From Sulfurospirillum sp001602955 (GTDB lineage Bacteria > Campylobacterota > Campylobacteria > Campylobacterales > Sulfurospirillaceae), in contig LVAC01000012.1 of the NCBI GenBank assembly GCA_001602955.1, positions 121,894-185,893 of the forward strand: a stretch of DNA of 64,000 bases, written 5' to 3'. Below are positions 1 to 7,955 of the stretch, piece after piece. Within the stretch, counting starts at the first letter, position 1; every line of letters begins with the position of its first letter. Position numbers and translations under genes: made by a program. The notes under the pieces were generated by a model. The model was not told where the DNA came from and did no database searches. It worked only from the letters and a program-made list of their open reading frames with translations.

Positions 1-1107
1 GCCGATGACCTTATCGGCATCTTGAGTATCGACGATAAAGGTATAAACCTCAAACGTCACGACGAGACCTTCTTGCGTCGAAAGTTCAAGCGTATGGTTA
101 AAGCGGTTTTCAAAAAAACTCAAGCGATCGATATCGTCGATCGTATCGGCTGTTTTAGCGTCGAAAAGTTCGTGCGCGGTTTTGGACTGCCATGTTTTAA
201 ATCCGAGGAATTTTTGAAAAGTGCGGTTGAGGTAAAGATACGGACCTTGGCGATTTTTGATAAATGCCAAAACGGGGAGCTGTTCAAAAAAGGCGGCGTA
301 ACGTTCATTTTCAAGCGTTGTGTTTTGAAGTGCCGCTTTTTCATAGGTAATCTCTTTGAGCGTACCCACCATACGAATTGCTTGGTTGCGTTTGTCGCGA
401 ATTGCTTTGGCTTTAACGCGAACCCATTGCAGCGGATCGCTTTGACGAATGCGGTGTTCGATGCTAAAAATATCGCTTTTGCCGTCAAGATGCGCTTTAA
501 GACGCTCGTTGACGACGGCCATATCTTTGGTGTGCACCAAATTGAGCCATGACGAAAGCGTCGAGGGCGTTTCATTGGGCGCATAACCCATGATGTGCTT
601 CCATTTGGGTGAAAAAAAGACGCTCTCCGTTTGAATATCCCAATCCCAAAAAGCCTCGTCGTTCCCCTCTAATGCAAGTTCCAAACGCTCTTTTTGGTGC
701 AAAAGGTTTTCCTTGTTTTTTTGAAACGAGGAGATATCGACGATAATACCGCTGTAACCGATAGGCGTATTTTCTGAACCGAACAGGGTTGAAAACGAGA
801 TTTGAACGCTTTTGCGTACGTCGTTGTCGAACGTCAGCTCTGTGGTGACGCTTCCTTTTTTGGGAAAGGTTTCAATATGGGCTAACGCCTCTTTCGCATG
901 CGCACCGAAAGCTTGCGCAAATGCTTTGTTGCAAACGCTCTGAGATTCTTTTTTGTAAAAGGAAGGAAGTGCTAACGTATAAAAAACAAGATCGTTTTCA
1001 TACGAAACGGAGGGCTTTTGAGTGCGTTTTACACGTTGAGACGATGTCATGAAAAAAAAGACTATACTTAAAAGAAAGGCTAAGGCAAGAAAAGTCGGTA
1101 AGCTCAT
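1..1107 (-). CDS. Membrane-anchored multi-PAS sensor protein (3' end outside window)
   Basis: The frame is open on the minus strand from an ATG at 1107 to the left edge, 369 codons with no stop. The start follows an AGAG-type ribosome site. Residues 1-20 form one hydrophobic segment (MSLPTFLALAFLLSIVFFFM), probably an uncleaved anchor. Three PAS-like regions follow at roughly 35-125, 130-250 and 255-365. The second carries the WDWD and GYAPNE signatures of PAS/PAC sensor modules, and 'VRVKAKAIRDKRNQAIRMVG' is PAC-like. The output domain lies outside the window, and a GGDEF or histidine kinase domain would both fit. The ligand is unknown. It follows a DsbC-like gene on the same strand, separated by a stem-loop, so it is probably its own transcription unit. 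Confidence 0.8.
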   Translation of the reverse strand, partial: MSLPTFLALAFLLSIVFFFMTSSQRVKRTQKPSVSYENDLVFYTLALPSFYKKESQSVCNKAFAQAFGAHAKEALAHIETFPKKGSVTTELTFDNDVRKSVQISFSTLFGSENTPIGYSGIIVDISSFQKNKENLLHQKERLELALEGNDEAFWDWDIQTESVFFSPKWKHIMGYAPNETPSTLSSWLNLVHTKDMAVVNERLKAHLDGKSDIFSIEHRIRQSDPLQWVRVKAKAIRDKRNQAIRMVGTLKEITYEKAALQNTTLENERYAAFFEQLPVLAFIKNRQGPYLYLNRTFQKFLGFKTWQSKTAHELFDAKTADTIDDIDRLSFFENRFNHTLELSTQEGLVVTFEVYTFIVDTQDADKVIG

Positions 1108-1149
1108 CGTTTCTCTTTTGTGATCGCTGGTATGCTTAAAAAGCAAAGT

Positions 1150-1185
1150 TTTTCATGCCGCTTGAAGTTTAAAGCGGCATGAAAA
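1150..1185 (-). terminator. Stem-loop between dsbC-like gene and PAS sensor gene
   Basis: A perfect 14-bp inverted repeat (TTTTCATGCCGCTT and its complement) encloses an 8-base loop. It lies just past the stop codon of the minus-strand DsbC-like gene at 1192. No clear U-tract follows on the minus strand, so termination strength is uncertain; RNA processing or 3' end protection are alternatives. Confidence 0.55.
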
Positions 1186-1191
1186 TCGTGT

Positions 1192-1911
1192 TTATTTTAA
1201 CAGTTCTTTTTCCCGTACGATAAACGGAACGCCTTTAATACCCGCTCCGAAATATTTTGCTTTGAGTTCATCGATATGAGCGACTTCTTTATCGCTAATT
1301 TTTTGGTCGTATTTGACCGATTCGTCGTAATATTTTTTCAAGATTTTAATCTTTTCGGCATCGCTTTTGACTTTGGATGTTTCGTTGTAAATCAAGACGG
1401 ATTTTTCCAACGAGCTTCTCTCATGCACCGGTGTGAAGATTAAACGAAGGTTATGCGTCGTTAAACGTTGTTCGATTTGAGCGAGTTCTTGACGACAATA
1501 AGGGCACTCCGGATCGGTAAAAACGACGAGGGTGTCTTTTTTCGGATCGTTACCGAGTGCAACGATATTTTTCTTATCCTCTTTTTGGTACAAAGGAGAG
1601 AGTTTCTTTTGAAGCTCTGCCATTTCCATCATATCTTTGATGCTTCCGCCTTGTTTGATGCTAATGACATCGGGGAAAATAAGATCTTCTTTGGTGAAAA
1701 TGCTCAATTTTTGAGAACGTTTTCCGTCGCTTAGGTTCAGCGTCACAAAATCCATTCCGTCGATGCCGTCGACTTTTTGGCGGGAAACCACTTCGATGGT
1801 AATGTTGGGGACTTGAATCGTTGATTTGAAATGTTCAACGATTTCGGCATCGGTTGCGGCAAAAAGGGATGAGGTAAAGAGCGCAACGAGCCATAAAAGA
1901 TGTTTTTTCAT
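1192..1911 (-). CDS. DsbC/DsbG-like periplasmic thiol-disulfide protein
   Basis: The 239-residue protein starts with a cleavable signal peptide (MKKHLLWLVALFTSSLFA), so it acts in the periplasm. The thioredoxin fold spans roughly residues 105-235 and carries the active site 'DPECPYCRQE' (CPYC), near residue 137, and a cis-proline context near the C terminus ('IKGVPFIV'). Residues 20-95 resemble the short N-terminal domain of disulfide isomerases such as DsbC. It probably isomerises or reduces disulfides in exported proteins. It sits alone, with a hairpin downstream, and shares an upstream region with the divergent small gene at 2006. Family membership is firm; isomerase versus reductase is not settled by sequence. 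Confidence 0.85.
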   Translation of the reverse strand: MKKHLLWLVALFTSSLFAATDAEIVEHFKSTIQVPNITIEVVSRQKVDGIDGMDFVTLNLSDGKRSQKLSIFTKEDLIFPDVISIKQGGSIKDMMEMAELQKKLSPLYQKEDKKNIVALGNDPKKDTLVVFTDPECPYCRQELAQIEQRLTTHNLRLIFTPVHERSSLEKSVLIYNETSKVKSDAEKIKILKKYYDESVKYDQKISDKEVAHIDELKAKYFGAGIKGVPFIVREKELLK

Positions 1912-2005
1912 TCATTTTCCTTATGATTTGCAGTTTGTAAACTGCATGAAATGTTAGGTATTGTACAATAATTTTTATCATATTTTGTTAACAAAAGGTC
2001 AACGA

Positions 2006-2212
2006 ATGGCTGAGAACGCCGATAAAACGCAACTAATTCGTGACATTGAGACGCTGATCGAGTCTGATCCGAATGCGCCGATTGCGTCTTTTGCGATGCT
2101 TGAATTTTTGGAGATCGACGATTTGGCGTCGATCAAAGAAAACCTTCTCCGCTCCAAGTCCAACCGTTCGCACGAAAACGAACAATGGTTTAACGAGCTA
2201 TGCAAAAAGTAA
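2006..2212 (+). CDS. Hypothetical 68-residue acidic protein
   Basis: I do not recognise this protein. The ATG at 2006 follows AAAAGGTCAACGA, a usable ribosome site; an in-frame upstream start at 1961 lacks one and adds a sequence unlike the rest. The product is soluble, acidic and probably helical, with no Cys motif or membrane segment. It lies 16 bases upstream of the HD-domain gene at 2229 and is likely cotranscribed with it. Confidence 0.6.
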   Translation: MAENADKTQLIRDIETLIESDPNAPIASFAMLEFLEIDDLASIKENLLRSKSNRSHENEQWFNELCKK

Positions 2213-2228
2213 GTTTCGAGGTACAACG

Positions 2229-3203
2229 ATGAAACAAGTTTGGCCCTATCTCAATGAGCTGAAAGAGCGTCGCATTGCGGCAGTTTACATGTTAAACAAT
2301 CTCGTCGAGTTGGCTTACGAGGTTGAAGGGCGTACGAAAAGCGTTACGTTTTCTTTTGAGACCGAAGGCGGTGCAATGGGCTATATAGAGTCGTTTTACT
2401 GCGACACTATCCCTTTGCCGCCGTCTAAGGTTTTGCATCCGCTTAGCGGAACGTTTCACGTCCTTAAAGAGTGCCGCCTGTACGTTAGTGAGAGCGGTTG
2501 GGAACATTTTGAAGAGTTGGAACTCGTTACCGATCAAGGAAACTATCTGTTTTTTTTCGACACTGCGGACAAAAAAGAGCATTATGCCGCGATGCAAAAA
2601 GGCAAATCGCCGACCTTGCCCTTAGCAACGCCGAAGGAAGTTTTTTTGCCGCAAGAGCTTTTTAACGTGGACGATTTTTGCGAAAATCTTGCGTTTGCCC
2701 TAAAAGCGCACGGTGAACAGAAAACGCCCCACGGGTTGCCGTATGCGATGCATCTTTTAAGCGTGACGGCAGAGGTCATCAACGCCTTTTCGCGAGAGCC
2801 TTTGAGCTATGACGAGCATAACGTAGCGATCGCGTGTGCGCTTTTACACGACGTGAACGAAGATACGACGACTTGCATTACGAAAGAGAGTCCGATCGCC
2901 GGACATAAAGAAGTCATCGCTAAAGGCGTACACGCGCTGACGAAAGATAAAAACCTGCCTTCCAAAGAGGCACAAATGCGCAAGAGCCTCGATCAATTGA
3001 AAAAACGTCAAAACTGCGTTGCTTTGGTGAAACTTGCCGATCGCATCGTCAATCTCGGTGAGCCTCCAAAACATTGGGATAGCTGTAAAAAACGTACTTA
3101 TCTCGAAGAAGCGAAACTCATTTTAGCCGAGTTGGGGTATGCGCATGCCTACTTAGCTTCGAAACTTCAGGATAAGATTCAGGCATATTCGTTTTACATG
3201 TAA
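2229..3203 (+). CDS. HD-domain protein related to (p)ppGpp hydrolases (MESH1/SpoT-like)
   Basis: The start at 2229 is preceded by GAGGTACAACG and follows the 68-residue gene closely. The protein has 324 residues. Residues 1-155 form an unrecognised N-terminal region. The C-terminal half has the HD phosphohydrolase signature of RelA/SpoT hydrolase domains: 'HLLSVTAEV' , 'ACALLHDVNEDTT' (the HDxxED box) and 'LVKLADRIVNL' (KLADRxxN). There is no synthetase or TGS/ACT domain. In this family these residues bind Mn2+ and remove the 3' pyrophosphate of (p)ppGpp, as in MESH1-type small alarmone hydrolases. A nucleotide-specific hydrolase with another substrate cannot be excluded. The stop codon is part of a TTACATGTAA motif. 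Confidence 0.75.
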   Translation: MKQVWPYLNELKERRIAAVYMLNNLVELAYEVEGRTKSVTFSFETEGGAMGYIESFYCDTIPLPPSKVLHPLSGTFHVLKECRLYVSESGWEHFEELELVTDQGNYLFFFDTADKKEHYAAMQKGKSPTLPLATPKEVFLPQELFNVDDFCENLAFALKAHGEQKTPHGLPYAMHLLSVTAEVINAFSREPLSYDEHNVAIACALLHDVNEDTTTCITKESPIAGHKEVIAKGVHALTKDKNLPSKEAQMRKSLDQLKKRQNCVALVKLADRIVNLGEPPKHWDSCKKRTYLEEAKLILAELGYAHAYLASKLQDKIQAYSFYM

Positions 3204-3256
3204 GCATGCTACGGAACTAAAAATGCTTAGCGTACGCAAAAACGAAAGGATACGCT

Positions 3257-3337
3257 ATGCGTGTTTGGATCACTTACGTCAAATATGCCCCTGAGATTAT
3301 CGCTTTGATCGCAACTTGTATCGTGCTTGCGCGCTAA
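3257..3337 (+). CDS. Possible 26-residue single-span membrane peptide
   Basis: A short frame starts with ATG at 3257, 6 bases after a good GAAAGGA ribosome site. It encodes MRVWITYVKYAPEIIALIAT followed by CIVLAR: a short charged N terminus, one hydrophobic span and a terminal Arg. This is the shape of small bacterial membrane proteins. It lies between the HD-protein gene and the convergent pirin gene. Conservation in relatives would be needed to prove it; the frame is short enough to arise by chance. Confidence 0.4.
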   Translation: MRVWITYVKYAPEIIALIATCIVLAR

Positions 3338-3343
3338 ACGTTT

Positions 3344-4051
3344 TTAGAGCATCGCTACGTCAAAGAGAAGAATCCGCGAGGATTGAGTCGCTTTGATTTC
3401 GTACGTTTTATCCTCGGTAATCTGCACTTCGTCTCGCGCTTTCATCAAAACGCCTTCGATTTCAACGCTTCCCTCGACGATAAAAACGAGCCTGCCGCGA
3501 TTGGATTCCGATGAAGGAAGAAGAAGGGTTTTTCCCTCGTTAAGTTGTGCCGTCTTGATCAAGGCATCTTGACGAATCGCAATGGAGTGATCTTCGCCGT
3601 TGGGTGAAACCAGCGTCAACCAGCGATCGGGACGTATGTCGTTTCGAAAATCGCGTTGCGCGTAAAGGGGTTGAGCTCCTTTTCGATCGGGTTGAATCCA
3701 TATCTGAAATAAGGCCGCGTTGCCTTCGGGCGAAGCAAATTCGGAGTGTAAGACACCGCTCCCCGCACTCATATACTGAATTTCGCCCGCATGAATTTCG
3801 CCGCGGTTTCCCTCCGAGTCTTGATGAATAAGAACGCCTTGCGTCACGATGGAGACGATCTCCATATCGCGATGCGGGTGCATACTAAAGCCTTGTACGG
3901 CTTCAATGATGTCGTCGTTGATGACGCGAAGCACGCCAAATCCCATGCGTGCTGGGTCGTAATATTCCGCAAAGGAAAAACTAAAACGGCTGTGAAGCCA
4001 ACCATGCTCCGCTTTGCCTCTTTGGTTGGCTTTATGAATCGTAAATGCCAT
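3344..4051 (-). CDS. Pirin family protein (YhhW-like)
   Basis: This 235-residue bicupin matches pirins throughout. The N-terminal cupin has the metal ligands in 'HPHRDMEIVSIVTQG' and 'MSAGSGVLHSEF', where His, His, His and Glu bind Fe or another divalent metal. 'QIWIQPDRKG' links to the C-terminal cupin. Bacterial relatives such as YhhW show quercetin 2,3-dioxygenase activity in vitro, but their cellular role is often unknown. It is cytoplasmic, with no signal peptide. The start follows AAGGGAGTCAACC. It is a single gene; the upstream region holds a TTACATGTAA motif at 4063-4072 overlapping the probable leader. Confidence 0.9.
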   Translation of the reverse strand: MAFTIHKANQRGKAEHGWLHSRFSFSFAEYYDPARMGFGVLRVINDDIIEAVQGFSMHPHRDMEIVSIVTQGVLIHQDSEGNRGEIHAGEIQYMSAGSGVLHSEFASPEGNAALFQIWIQPDRKGAQPLYAQRDFRNDIRPDRWLTLVSPNGEDHSIAIRQDALIKTAQLNEGKTLLLPSSESNRGRLVFIVEGSVEIEGVLMKARDEVQITEDKTYEIKATQSSRILLFDVAML

Positions 4052-4079
4052 GGTTGACTCCCTTACATGTAAACTATTG

Positions 4080-4106
4080 TGACACGCTTTTAAAGCAAAG
4101 CTTTAA
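4080..4106 (+). repeat. Dispersed intergenic repeat, copy 1
   Basis: This 27-base segment (TGACACGC... ending CTTTAA) matches the reverse complement of 30287-30313 at 24 of 27 positions. Both copies are intergenic and both contain the self-complementary core TTTAAAGCAAAGCTTTAA, which can form a hairpin. Confidence 0.5.
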
Positions 4107-4193
4107 AAATGACGCTACGCCGCTACGGCACTCAAGCTAGCCTCTTTCGAGGCAGAAAAATACTTACGGTGTTGCAAGAATGCTAGCAAAAAA

Positions 4194-4760
4194 CTATTTT
4201 TGCAAAATACCTTCTAACGCGACGTCGATTTTAACCTCTTCGCCTACGATGACGCCGCCCGTTTCAAGGGCTTTGTTCCATGTGATGCCAAAGTCTGATC
4301 GGTTGATTTTACCGCTAAGACCAAGTCCTACGCGTTTATTGCCGTAAAGATCGGTTGCGGCTCCGCCGTTTTCGTAAGCTAACACAACAGGTTTGGTCAC
4401 CCCTTTCATCGTTAGTTTGCCGTAGGCTTTGTCGCCTTTGATTTCATCGAGCGTAAAGCTAATCGTCGGATATTTGGCAACGTCGAAAAGATCGGCGGAG
4501 CGGAGGTGATCGTCTCTGTCTTTGATACCGGTATCGATGGTTGCCGCTTGAATCGTTCCGTTGAGCGATTGAAGCGTTTTGCTAGCTTCATCGTAAACGA
4601 AGCTTCCGTTAAATGTTGCAAAATTCCCCTTAACCGTTGAGATCATCGCGTGTTTGACGCTAAAGTCCGCACTGGAATGGCTAGGGTCGACGTTGTAATT
4701 TCCGGCAAAGAGGGTAGTGCCTGCCAAGAAAGAGCTTGCGAGTAAGGTTTTGATTTTCAT
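4194..4760 (-). CDS. yceI: YceI-family periplasmic lipocalin-like protein
   Basis: The 188-residue protein has a signal peptide (MKIKTLLASSFLAGTTLFAG) and then the YceI beta-barrel: 'YNVDPSHSSADFSVKHAMIS', 'FDVAKYPTISF' and 'LSGKINRSDFGITWN' near the C terminus. YceI proteins bind isoprenoid-type lipids in a lipocalin fold in the periplasm; physiological roles vary. The ATG follows AGGAACCCTT. A palindromic operator, TTACTAATTAGTAA, lies 13 bases upstream of the start, and the same palindrome precedes the MarR gene 500 bp away, so this gene is almost certainly regulated by that MarR protein. Confidence 0.92.
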   Translation of the reverse strand: MKIKTLLASSFLAGTTLFAGNYNVDPSHSSADFSVKHAMISTVKGNFATFNGSFVYDEASKTLQSLNGTIQAATIDTGIKDRDDHLRSADLFDVAKYPTISFTLDEIKGDKAYGKLTMKGVTKPVVLAYENGGAATDLYGNKRVGLGLSGKINRSDFGITWNKALETGGVIVGEEVKIDVALEGILQK

Positions 4761-4773
4761 AAGGGTTCCTTTT

Positions 4774-4787
4774 TTACTAATTAGTAA
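4774..4787. promoter_or_regulatory. Palindromic operator in front of yceI (probable MarR site)
   Basis: The perfect 14-bp palindrome TTACTAATTAGTAA is identical to the core of the site at 5303-5320 in front of the MarR gene. It lies 13 bases upstream of the yceI start, where a bound repressor would block initiation. Confidence 0.8.
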
Positions 4788-4822
4788 TATTAGAGCAAAA
4801 AAATAGCTGACTTACACGAAGT

Positions 4823-5278
4823 CTATTGCGCTTTTTGCAATTTTCGTAACAGGTCGTATAACGTGACCAACTCTTCATCGCTCAACATGTCAAAATAACT
4901 CTTAAGATTGGCTGCGTGTTCGGTAAACATACCGCCGATGAGTCCGCGTCCGCTTTCGGTAATGCTTACGATACGCACACGGCTATCTTCAAGGGACGGA
5001 AGCGTTTGAACAAGACCGTCTCGCGTAAGATTTTTGACAACCACGGTGACGTTTCCCGGAGTGCTCATAATCAACTTGGTGATAGAACCTATCGGTAAAT
5101 CGCCGCGATGGTAAAGGACTTCCAAAATTTCAAACTGGTTCATACTCAAACCGGATGCGTTGATGTATTTCAACTCTTTGGCACGGATTTTTTGAAATGC
5201 GCGCAGGATTTGAATCCATGTTTGCATGCTTTTATCGGTGCGCTCTCCGTAACTTTTGACGCCTGAACGTAGTTTCAT
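4823..5278 (-). CDS. MarR-family transcriptional regulator
   Basis: The protein has 151 residues. The ATG at 5278 follows GGAAGG. Helix-rich dimerisation segments flank a winged helix-turn-helix at about residues 45-120: 'SMNQFEILEVLYHRGDLPIG', 'TPGNVTVVVKNLTRDGLV' (recognition helix) and the wing 'DSRVRIVSITESGRGLI', where DxR is the MarR signature. It probably represses itself and yceI through the shared palindrome TTACTAATTAGTAA. It lies 62 bp beyond yceI on the same strand, so each has its own promoter. The effector is unknown; similar regulators pair with yceI in other bacteria. Confidence 0.9.
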   Translation of the reverse strand: MKLRSGVKSYGERTDKSMQTWIQILRAFQKIRAKELKYINASGLSMNQFEILEVLYHRGDLPIGSITKLIMSTPGNVTVVVKNLTRDGLVQTLPSLEDSRVRIVSITESGRGLIGGMFTEHAANLKSYFDMLSDEELVTLYDLLRKLQKAQ

Positions 5279-5302
5279 TTTTACCTTCCTTTGCCGAAAT
5301 TA

Positions 5303-5320
5303 TATTACTAATTAGTAATA
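5303..5320. promoter_or_regulatory. 18-bp palindromic operator in front of the MarR gene
   Basis: TATTACTAATTAGTAATA is a perfect 18-bp palindrome, 25 bases upstream of the MarR start. Its 14-bp core is repeated exactly in front of yceI. Position and identity indicate autoregulation. Confidence 0.8.
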
Positions 5321-5433
5321 ATGTCAAGACGATTCTAAAAATAAAACAAAAACGTCACTTTTTGGTTGACATGTAACGTCTTCTTCTTTAAATTGTACTA
5401 TAATTGCGCCGAATTTTACGGATAGGGAAACGT

Positions 5434-5952
5434 ATGGAAGAACATCAAACGGAACACGAAGCGAAAAACCTTTCAAGCAAAGTGTTCGCGCTCAATCAGT
5501 TTTTGGAGATTAACGTTGAAAACTTGTTGCTCAATATTTTAAATATCGCACGGTATATTTTTATCGTGATGATGATCGTCTATTTGGGGCAATGTTTCAT
5601 TAGTCTGGGCTATAAAATGGTATCGTTTACGATTTCTCAAGGTGCGCTCGATTTTAATTCGATGAAAATTATTTTGACGGACGGCTTGTTTATTTTGATC
5701 GTCTTGGCGATCGTAAAGACGCTTTTTATTCAAGACGGTTTCGACTACGCGGTGACCTTTCTTGAAATTTCGTTCGTCGTATTGGTGCGAAAGCTCATTT
5801 TGTTGGAGACCGATCCTTCCGAGACCTATTTATTGTTCGTGTTGGGCATTACCTCCGCACTCTTTTTTATTTTGATCGTTTATATCAAAGGAATGAAGCA
5901 TAAGTGGGAGCGGGAAAAGTGCGAAAAATGCCTTCAAAATAAGGAAAAATAG
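5434..5952 (+). CDS. PsiE-like phosphate-starvation-inducible membrane protein
   Basis: The ATG at 5434 follows GGATAGGGAAACGT. The 172-residue protein has four hydrophobic spans at about residues 36-58, 75-102, 108-122 and 130-150, a charged N terminus and a basic, Cys-containing tail ('KWEREKCEKCLQ'). The pattern 'TDGLFILIVLAIVKTLFIQ' together with 'LEISFVVLVRKLILLE' matches the PsiE family of inner-membrane proteins, whose function is not known. The gene converges with the GGDEF/EAL gene, leaving only 5 bases between stops. Confidence 0.7.
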   Translation: MEEHQTEHEAKNLSSKVFALNQFLEINVENLLLNILNIARYIFIVMMIVYLGQCFISLGYKMVSFTISQGALDFNSMKIILTDGLFILIVLAIVKTLFIQDGFDYAVTFLEISFVVLVRKLILLETDPSETYLLFVLGITSALFFILIVYIKGMKHKWEREKCEKCLQNKEK

Positions 5953-5957
5953 TACCC

Positions 5958-7940
5958 TTAAGGGCAAAACGTTTTTTCGGGTTTACCGAAATAATAGCCT
6001 TGAAAAAGATCGATTTGAAGCGCTAACGCCTCTTCGTACACTTCTTGGGCGTAGACAAATTCCGCGACCGTTTGAATGCCGATTTTTTGGGAAAATAAAA
6101 CGATCGCCTGTACCAAAGCAAGGGCTTTTGGATCGTGCGCGATATGCTGAATCAACGAGCCGTCGATTTTGATAAAATCGGGGGATAACTCGAAAACGTA
6201 AGCGTAATTGGAGTAGCCCGATCCAAAATCGTCGATGGCAAAACGAACGCCCAAGGTTCTAAATTTTTGTACGAAAGCTTGAACCGTGGCATAATTTTGA
6301 ACGCCTTGGGATTCTAAAAACTCGACGACCAGCAACTCGCCCGTAGCGGTTGCTTCGATATGCTCGTAAAGTTCTTTGCAAAACGGGGTATTGATCAGAT
6401 CCAAATAACTCATATTGAGCGAGATACATGTGCGCGTTTTTGCGGCAATATCGATGCTTTTAAAGAGCATCATACGCGAAATTTCGGAGTATTGATGGGT
6501 TTTAATCGCCGTTTCCAAAAAATCGTTCGGAGCGTAAAAACGTGTCGGATCTTCATCGTCTTGCAGGCGCATTAATGCTTCGTATTTGACGATTTTTCCG
6601 TTTGCGGCGACGATGGGTTGAAAAAAAGGCATGAAAAGATCGCATTCGATTCCGCGTGCAATTTTGTTTTTCCAATAAACGTCTTTTTCTATCTCTTGTT
6701 TGATGGCGTGAATATCGCGGTAAAAGACGACATGTTTGTGCGTCTTTTTCGCTTCATTAAGCGCAATGTCGGCAGTGCCGAGTAAGTTCTCTTTCTCGAA
6801 CGAAACGCCGATGCAAATATCAAGATAAAGAGGCTCTTTGAGTGATCGCACGCGGATCGTATGCTCTTTGACGCGGGTAAGAAGTTCTTCGATCATTTTA
6901 GAACATGCATCGCTATCGTAAGAGCTATCGGAACGTAAAATGACGAATTCGTCTCCGGAAAGTCGGTAAAGATCCAAACGGTGGCGTTTCGTAAACTCTT
7001 GCAGCAGCGTGGAAAAAAGTACCAAGACTTCGTTACCGACTTCTACGCCGTAGAGTTCGTTGATGGTGCGAAAAGCGTTAATATCGATCAGCAAAACGGC
7101 GGGTGAACGCACAAGCGCGATGTCTCTTAAAAGAGCGGTGCGGTTGTAAAGTTTGGTCAGATGATCGACGTAAAGTCTATTTTCCAGCTCTTTGTAGAGT
7201 TGAATGATCTGTAAAACGATTTTATAAATTAAAAAAGAGACAAGGACGAGCGTGAGTGCGATCAGAATGATCTCTCCGGCATAGTAGTAGCGATCTTCGC
7301 GCACTTTTTGTTCTTGAAACGATTCAAGATAGCGATTTTCGGTTTCTAGCGCGGTTTCGACTTCGATTTCGTAGCGGCTAAGGAGTGAAGAGACGACTTG
7401 GTTTTCGCCTCGAATGTGAAACGCCAAGGTATTGAGGTCGGGATGATTTTGCGCAAAATAGCGATCGCGCGTCTCTAGGAGTTCTAAAATACGGCGTAAT
7501 TTTTCTCGAAGTTCTCCGTGATGAAACAAGAGCGTTTGCGGCGAACCTAAAGAGAGCGAAGGCGTATAGGTTTTGGTAACGCTTTGCGTGCTATTGTGCG
7601 ACAAGGGGATACTCAGCGTTCCGCCTTGCACTAGGGTCGTGTTTTTTTCAAGAAGACGATCCAAGGTCGCTTCGATCGATGCCGCGATTTCGAGGCGTTG
7701 TTTTTCGGTTTTGGTTGCGGCGGAAAGTCCTAAGAAACTGATTTGAAGCCGATGGACGTCTTCGAGTAAGAAGCGGGTAATGTCGATTTTTTGACGCAAA
7801 TTGTCCGATTTTCGATCGAGCGTGCGTGAGAGCGTATGAAAAAACTCATGCACGCAGATCACGAGAATCCCGCTTGCGATAAAGCACGAAAAAAGCCATA
7901 CGAGATATTTAAACAGTACTTTGTTGACGATGTACCCCAT
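5958..7940 (-). CDS. Membrane GGDEF-EAL protein (probable c-di-GMP phosphodiesterase)
   Basis: This 660-residue protein has a transmembrane helix at residues 10-32, a periplasmic sensor region (about 33-220) and a second helix (about 222-243). A GGDEF domain follows (about 255-410) with the altered motif 'YRLSGDEFVIL' (SGDEF). The EAL domain (about 425-655) keeps the expected catalytic elements: 'KYEALMR', 'SLNMSYLDL', 'AIDDFGSGYSNY', 'DFIKIDGSLI' and 'QTVAEFV'. The likely activity is c-di-GMP hydrolysis, with the GGDEF domain perhaps regulatory; cyclase activity is not ruled out. It lies 15 bases downstream of selB on the same strand and may be read through from that operon. The signal sensed is unknown. 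Confidence 0.9.
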   Translation of the reverse strand: MGYIVNKVLFKYLVWLFSCFIASGILVICVHEFFHTLSRTLDRKSDNLRQKIDITRFLLEDVHRLQISFLGLSAATKTEKQRLEIAASIEATLDRLLEKNTTLVQGGTLSIPLSHNSTQSVTKTYTPSLSLGSPQTLLFHHGELREKLRRILELLETRDRYFAQNHPDLNTLAFHIRGENQVVSSLLSRYEIEVETALETENRYLESFQEQKVREDRYYYAGEIILIALTLVLVSFLIYKIVLQIIQLYKELENRLYVDHLTKLYNRTALLRDIALVRSPAVLLIDINAFRTINELYGVEVGNEVLVLFSTLLQEFTKRHRLDLYRLSGDEFVILRSDSSYDSDACSKMIEELLTRVKEHTIRVRSLKEPLYLDICIGVSFEKENLLGTADIALNEAKKTHKHVVFYRDIHAIKQEIEKDVYWKNKIARGIECDLFMPFFQPIVAANGKIVKYEALMRLQDDEDPTRFYAPNDFLETAIKTHQYSEISRMMLFKSIDIAAKTRTCISLNMSYLDLINTPFCKELYEHIEATATGELLVVEFLESQGVQNYATVQAFVQKFRTLGVRFAIDDFGSGYSNYAYVFELSPDFIKIDGSLIQHIAHDPKALALVQAIVLFSQKIGIQTVAEFVYAQEVYEEALALQIDLFQGYYFGKPEKTFCP

Positions 7941-7955
7941 CGGCTCCTCCTGTGT

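Noticed and set aside
22..584. Two open frames of 154-176 codons on either strand at the left edge
   Set aside because: A continuous 369-codon minus-strand PAS-protein frame with a clear start covers the region.
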